Shown here piece after piece: positions 59,601 to 64,000 of a stretch of 64,000 nucleotides of DNA; the first letter of the stretch is position 1; each line of letters begins with the position of its first letter. Location of the stretch: NCBI RefSeq assembly GCF_022458985.1, contig NC_061779.1, positions 22,381,001 through 22,445,000 on the forward strand. The letters run 5' to 3'. This DNA comes from Mugil cephalus. Taxonomy: Eukaryota; Chordata; Actinopteri; Mugiliformes; Mugilidae. A program made the translations under genes and the position numbers. The notes under the pieces were generated by a model that was given only the letters and a program-made list of their open reading frames with translations, searched no databases and was not told the DNA's origin.

Positions 59601-62600
59601 AGGGTACCCACAGAGAGGATCGTACTCCAGGTTGGTGGTGTTGCAAATGAGCATTAGTACATACACAATAGTGTTACTACTGTCACAAATGTAGCTCAGA
59701 CGGATGGACACATGTGTTTGCTGAACTGGAGTTCTTTGCAACTTTATTATTCGGCACACTCGATTTGAAATAAAATAACATATCACAATAAAGTCCCAAG
59801 TCTCAGCTGTGAGTTCAGAGGTTTTAGATTGATGTTATGTGTCAGTCAGACAAAAGCATAACGTTTAATAGTTCTGAGGAAATCCTCTCAGTTCAGTGGT
59901 AAAACTTGTAACTTCTGCTTTGTGTTGATTCATAATCTTGTCATGAATCTTTTGTTCATTCATGGTATGTTATTTTGGTCAGGGCACAAGGTCACATGTA
60001 CTTTCTCCTGGAGAACATCCCTGATTTCCTGTGCATGCACAAAGGGAAATTTCCTCATCTTGCTAATGTGCTGCTCAGTCCACCACGTATAAGCAGGCAA
60101 CCATGTTACTTCTGGGCACCTGCATTTTTAAAAGGAAAGACTTCTCACACTCATACAGACATACAGCAACAACCTTAATTTAACGTCAGCTCTTTTGCAC
60201 ATGAACTAACCTTGAAAAAACACACGCCTGCATCAGAAACATTTGTAACTAAGGATTGAATTAGTTTTTAAACCTTTGCATTTTTGTCACAGAATAAATG
60301 AGCTGTATGTTTCCCACAGGTCTCTCCATTCTGATGTAAACCTGTTGAGGTTAAAGTTGAGGCTTGGCTTTTAATATATGTTTATTTGAAATGGAATATT
60401 CTAGCACACGGTTGCTGGAGAACAACAATGTTTTTGTGTCCAAATATCTGCATAAAATTGCTTACACTGATGTTAGCATTAACTGTGATTATGTCGTTCC
60501 AAATCTTCGTATTGATTTAGAGTTAACATCAGAAGAATGGAGTGATCCCAATTCTGGTTTTATCTTGTGATCAGGTGGACTTCCCCAGCTCAGCGGTGGA
60601 TGTTTTATACGTTGGACCCAAAGAGGCCCCAAGCCCAGAACCCCACAACCTGGAGGAGCTGGACCCAGACCTCCGACGCAAACTAGAAAAAATCTGTAGC
60701 CGAGCTTCCAATTTCGGGTAGGACAAACTTCCCTGTTGTTGAAACAAATAAGTGGGGACTACAGAACATTTTAACAATTCTTTTCCTGCTGTTTTCATCG
60801 CTTCAGCTCGAAGAGTTTGTAAGGGAGATTATGTTTACAGGGAGGACTGTCTTCAAATAAAAGTCACCAGAGAGGCAGTCTTAATGTTGCTCAGCCTGAT
60901 TTGCAAAACAGACGAGCTCCTCGGTCAAAAACAAGCAGTTGGAAGAAACTTCTGCATCCTGTAATAACTAATTATTTTAATTAAAGTCTGAAATGCAGCA
61001 GAACCTTCTATTTATTTTTACTTTTCAACATACTACCATGTGGACAAACGAGTCTGTGAATGAAATGTGTGAAGTGCTCGTCCTTATGAACATACAGTAC
61101 ATGATTCCACTCAGTGCTGGAGGACCTTACACTAGGCCTGCAGTGCTTTGGGTTGTGGGAGTTAAAAAAAAAAAAAAAAAAAAACATGGACAGAAACAGT
61201 ATTTGTAATTAAATTTATCCCCTTAAGCATTTTGGCTCTCTCTCAGACCACCCGAAATCCGTTGGACTTAAGCAGATTGAAGAAGAGATTTTCAAAAATG
61301 CCACTGACTTTGCCAGTCTCAGTTCCCCATCAACGCCTGTGCGTTGTCTGCTCCAGTGTGTCCGTTTTCTTCCAGCTGCCCTGGGCCCAGCTAAATGATC
61401 TCTTATGCCCGCTGCCAGCCAGATCTCCTCCTCGCGCTGCCAACATCCATGAGACTCAACGGGCGCTTAAGCATAGAGCCCCTTCTCACTGGGCTCTCTC
61501 CGCCTGGTTTCTGTCCTGTTCATTCATTTCTCCAGGCTCTGCAGGCACATGACCTGTGGAGCTGCGTGTTCGCTGACACTTCATGTGCCATTTGGTGTAT
61601 ATGTGGCCTTCCATTAATCCTTGAAGCCAATATTTACAATGTTTATTACTGCAGGAAGGTCAGGACAGGCTACAGGAAGGAACTTAACTTTTAATTTAAG
61701 GTTCCAGAAGTCACAAACTTTGTGATGTCCAGGCGCCACTAGTTGACCATCATGTGTCATGCAGCGTATAATTTCCCAGCATTTAACGATAGATTTGTTT
61801 GTTTATCCAGTATTTATGATCAGATGCAGATGTCGTGACTCCCACGCAGTACAATTGTATTCTTACACCAGACGCATTCAGTTTTTTAATGTCTGCACTT
61901 TTGTGGGCACAATAGTAGGATCAGCTGATAGATACTGGATGTCAATTATCAAGGCTGATCTTACTCTGCCCCCGTGTAGCAATATTTTAGTGACACCTTG
62001 ATTGAATTTCTTTAAATTAAGCAGAAACCTGCGCTTGGATTCAAGCATGACTCAAAAGCAAACATCACCGTGACCTCAAACGTTTTTGGACGTAACTCCT
62101 GAATGCGATGCCTCAGGAACCAATTTGGCACAAACGCTCAATTTGATTCAAAGTCCTGGTGGTCCAAAGTCACTTTGACCTCACAAAACAGGCTTTCAGT
62201 AATAGCTCGATAAATTCTACTCTAATTATGACATTTAACTAAAACATGAAGTGATGACATTTTATATCCATGAGATTTTGCAGTGTTCTGCAAAACATCA
62301 CTTCACTGAATTCCTTCAGAGTATTAACTACATATATTATGTGGGTGTGGACACACACGGATTTAAACTGCGACTTGGCCAGTTGGCCGTACCTTGTTTC
62401 ACTTTTACACACGCAAACACGCACTGTCATGCTTTCATAAATAACTAGCCTGTTGACGGCTGAATGTCACTAGAGATGGTGAGTGTGGGGTTATTTGTGT
62501 GTGTGTGTGTAGGGGTCATTGCTAGTGCGGAGAATGAAACTATGCCCATAGCAATATGTGAAATTCTACCGAAGCAGTGTGTCCATTGTAAACATTCTTG

Positions 62601-63976
62601 ATTGTCTTTTAAGATTCTTTTTAGTTTTTTTTTTATCACAGTGTTTCTCTGGGTGGGTATCGCATTTAAAGTTAATGGATGTCTTTATTTCTTTGTATCC
62701 TCTAAATCATTTTCTCTCTTTCCATTTCCAGGCTGAAGCGGGCGGATCACCAGCTCCTGTGGGACCATCGGCTTCACTGTCGGAAGGACCACCCCAGCAG
62801 CCTCCCTAAGGTGTTGGCCAGTGCGCCCAGCTGGGACTGGGCCAGCATGGCTCACATCCACTCCCTGCTGCACCACTGGCCCACCCTGCCCCCTGTCACT
62901 GCGCTGGAGCTGCTCGACTCAAAGTAAGCGCTGTTCTCATCGTTCACAGGATACACTGCTTTCACTGCAGGGTTATGAAAATGGTTAACAAAATGCTACA
63001 TATGCTTATTTGAATGTAATTTTATGTTTGTGTAGGTTTGCCGATACTGAGGTGAGAAATGTGGCTGTTAGCTGGATTGAGAAGAGCAGTGATGATGAGC
63101 TGGCCGACTACTTGCCACAACTAGTACAGGTAGCTAACGATACAAAAATCGATATTTACTTTTAAAATGATTAAATTGGGCCGATTAACTTGTTAATCAG
63201 TTACTCACTTGTTTCTTCTTCTCGTGCATTCGTTCACATTTCCTCCAGATACGATGGATACTCACTTTCCTCTTTTGTCTCTCCCAGGCATTAAAGTTTG
63301 AGTGTCACCTAAAGAACGCCCTCGTCATGTTCCTGCTGTCCAGAGCACAAGGAAACATCAACATTGCCCACTACCTCTACTGGTGCGTCAGCTTCAACAC
63401 TGAAGCGAACCACATCGACAGGAATGTTTGAAAAAAAAACATCCATATGGGGAAAAAAGAACATGATGTTAAATTGATCACCAAAAATTGCAGGCGTTGC
63501 TGCTTTGGTCATTTATCAGTCCTATGATTTATATCTTATTTGTGCAAGTTAAATGTTAAAGTCCAGTGACTGATTTGCCTAATTGCCCATGTTATCAAGT
63601 TGCACATTTCCCCGTTAACATCCTATAAGTTACTTATTGAAGCATTAGATCACATGTTGTAATGTCGGTACTTGGGCTTTCAGTAGAGAATGCAGTAATT
63701 GTAACCTCCCATGTGGAGTCAGACCAACAGCTGATGTTGAGGTGGAGTACTGATAAAACCTTTTCTGAGTTATGGTTATGGCGTCATGGCTGCAGGCTGC
63801 TGAAAGACGCTGTGCAGGACCCTGGCTGGGGACGGCGCTATGAGCGGGTGCTGGGTGCCCTGCTGTGTCTGTGCGGAAACAAGCTGAGGGCGGAGCTGGA
63901 CAAACAGACTAGCCTGGTCACCCTGCTGGGAGCTGTGGCGGAGAGAGTCAGACAAGCCGGGGGATCCACACGACAG
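37326..63976 (+). CDS. pik3c2a: Phosphatidylinositol 3-kinase C2 domain-containing subunit alpha (5' two-thirds)
   Basis: Class II PI3-kinase making PI3P and PI(3,4)P2 in clathrin-coated and endosomal membranes. Eighteen in-phase exons encode about 1112 residues: 37326-38489, 47646-47743, 48743-48903, 52838-52958, 53798-53909, 54066-54145, 54228-54291, 54811-54957, 55056-55089, 55232-55472, 58790-58912, 59063-59230, 59513-59630, 60575-60717, 62732-62923, 63036-63129, 63288-63382 and 63796-63976. [13 protein letters not shown] matches the human start. The large first exon is Ser/Pro-rich and keeps [11 protein letters not shown] (near 293-303) and DPWDAVL (near 330-336), probably clathrin/AP-2 contacts. 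The Ras-binding domain spans about 430-650 ([21 protein letters not shown]). The PI3K-type C2 spans about 690-890 ([42 protein letters not shown]). The helical PIK domain starts near 925 ([17 protein letters not shown]). The last donor is at 63977. Kinase, PX and C-terminal C2 domains lie beyond the window. Confidence 0.96.
44210..44335 (+). repeat. Fish dispersed repeat (MITE/SINE-like) copy
   Basis: catccagccacaaggggga, then a stretch close to tttggctttactttaaagag and gccgtcatgg, follows the order of a very common teleost repeat whose consensus I remember as a 'ccagccaccagggggcgat...ttggcttcactttt...gtcatg' unit. It lies in the large pik3c2a intron. Diverged and partial. Confidence 0.5.
44518..44609. 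repeat. (CT)46 microsatellite
   Basis: An uninterrupted 92-base TC/CT dinucleotide run. It generates artefact frames of Ser-Leu repeats (+) and Arg-Glu repeats (-). Confidence 0.99.
45349..45382. repeat. (GT)n microsatellite
   Basis: Imperfect GT/GC dinucleotide run of about 34 bases in the large pik3c2a intron. Confidence 0.9.
46860..47180. promoter_or_regulatory. Candidate intronic promoter/enhancer
   Basis: A GC-richer island in an AT-rich intron, 0.5-0.8 kb before pik3c2a exon 2. It has a GC box (ggggcggggcc, 46978-46988) and a perfect palindromic pair of ETS cores, ttcctgtg/cacaggaa (47003-47010 and 47012-47019), with further gaggaa/attcct motifs nearby. Inferred only from motif density. 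Confidence 0.3.
48710..48735 (+). repeat. T26 homopolymer at a splice acceptor
   Basis: An uninterrupted run of 26 T forms the polypyrimidine tract of the acceptor ccactag (48736-48742) of pik3c2a exon 3. Confidence 0.97.
48904..52837 (+). other. pik3c2a intron 3
   Basis: 3.9 kb of intron. The longest open frames (51634-52124, two overlapping + frames) are rich in Cys/Phe/Leu and resemble no family. No repeat of note apart from T-rich and A/G-rich (50640-50800) low-complexity stretches. Confidence 0.5.
55473..58789 (+). other. pik3c2a intron 10
   Basis: 3.3 kb of intron between the two C2-domain exons. It contains the G15 run at 55855-55869; otherwise no gene or repeat was identified. Open frames here lack codon or domain support. 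Confidence 0.5.
55855..55869. repeat. G15 homopolymer
   Basis: Fifteen consecutive G in AT-rich intron sequence: a rare tract with quadruplex potential and a frequent site of sequencing or assembly error. Confidence 0.95.
58921..58989 (+). repeat. (TTTCC)n pentanucleotide microsatellite
   Basis: About 13.5 perfect TTTCC units starting 8 bases after the donor of the exon at 58790-58912. It fills nearly half of a 150-base intron. It produces artefact frames of Phe-Leu-Ser (+) and Lys-Gly-Lys-Glu-Arg (-) repeats. Confidence 0.98.
61164..61184 (+). repeat. A21 homopolymer
   Basis: Twenty-one consecutive A in pik3c2a intron 14, immediately upstream of the GC-richer coding-like segment at 61221-61560. 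Confidence 0.95.
62030..62310. repeat. Common teleost dispersed repeat (caccgtgacctc / gatgacattttatatcc family)
   Basis: Contains caccgtgacctcaaacg, ggacgtaactcctgaatg, tcactttgacctcacaaaa, gaagtgatgacattttat and tgttctgcaaaaca in the order I remember for an abundant fish interspersed repeat with internal 'gtcactgtgacctcacaaa' units. Two diverged internal copies of that unit are visible (near 62065 and 62170). Confidence 0.6.
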
Positions 63977-64000
63977 GTCCGTGTGTGTGAGAGCTTTTAA

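Larger units (their letters stand above)
60718..62731 (+). other. pik3c2a intron 14 with a coding-like segment
   Basis: 2.0 kb of intron. It contains A21 at 61164-61184, an unexplained coding-like frame at 61221-61400 and a dispersed repeat at 62030-62310. The flanking exons join correctly without any extra exon. Confidence 0.5.

Noticed and set aside
63977-64000. pik3c2a ending at the TAA at 63998-64000
   Set aside because: The frame leaves the conserved sequence exactly at a gtccgt donor after ...STRQ; the family continues for more than 500 residues, so this is intron read-through at the window edge.
1-64000. CRISPR arrays, rRNA, tRNA, phage or prokaryotic operons
   Set aside because: No regularly spaced direct repeats or conserved RNA-gene cores were seen; the whole window reads as intron-bearing vertebrate DNA.

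Overview
The window looks like nuclear DNA from a ray-finned (teleost) fish. Coding segments are short exons with GT-AG junctions, separated by AT-rich introns. Poly(A) signals, CCAAT/GC/TATA promoter elements, microsatellites and fish-type interspersed repeats are present. There is no operon, CRISPR or prokaryotic signature. I rebuilt the gene models by hand from splice sites, reading phase and protein families I recognise; the exons within each model join in phase, apart from a problem in the pnpla copy A tail described below.

Layout, left to right. (1) 1-2965 (+): the 3' half of a thymine-DNA glycosylase gene (tdg copy 1). (2) 3950-10800 (+): a complete second tdg copy of 466 residues with a Lys/Pro-rich N-terminal repeat. 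(3) 11120-15600 (-): patatin-like lipase copy A of the PNPLA2/ATGL-PNPLA3 type. It has an altered oxyanion loop and a disturbed C-terminal tail, and a dead Tc1/mariner element sits in one intron. (4) 16760-22200 (-): patatin-like lipase copy B, 486 residues, with intact catalytic motifs. (5) 22479-25560 (+): a 311-residue 2-oxoglutarate/Fe(II) oxygenase of the isopenicillin-N-synthase/hxnY type, head-to-head with copy B. (6) 26543-32376 (-): nucleobindin-2 (nesfatin-1 precursor), 442 residues. (7) about 33650 to beyond the window end (+): pik3c2a, class II PI3-kinase alpha. About 1112 residues are encoded here, covering the N-terminal adaptor region, Ras-binding domain, C2 and helical/PIK domain. 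The kinase core, PX and C-terminal C2 lie past the window.

The neighbours do not form one pathway. tdg acts in base-excision repair and active DNA demethylation. The two patatin genes act in lipid-droplet triglyceride turnover. nucb2 encodes a secreted/Golgi calcium-binding protein and satiety-peptide precursor. pik3c2a acts in clathrin-dependent trafficking. The nucb2/pik3c2a head-to-head pair is the arrangement also known on human 11p15. Two tandem duplications (tdg and pnpla) and one divergent gene pair are the main structural features.

I found no convincing new multigene system. The points most worth a second look are the asymmetric decay of pnpla copy A (altered glycine loop, Phe at the position equivalent to human PNPLA3 residue 148, shifted C-terminal frame), the loss of the C-terminal module in tdg copy 1, the plant/fungal-type oxygenase in a vertebrate genome, and several repeats placed at splice junctions.
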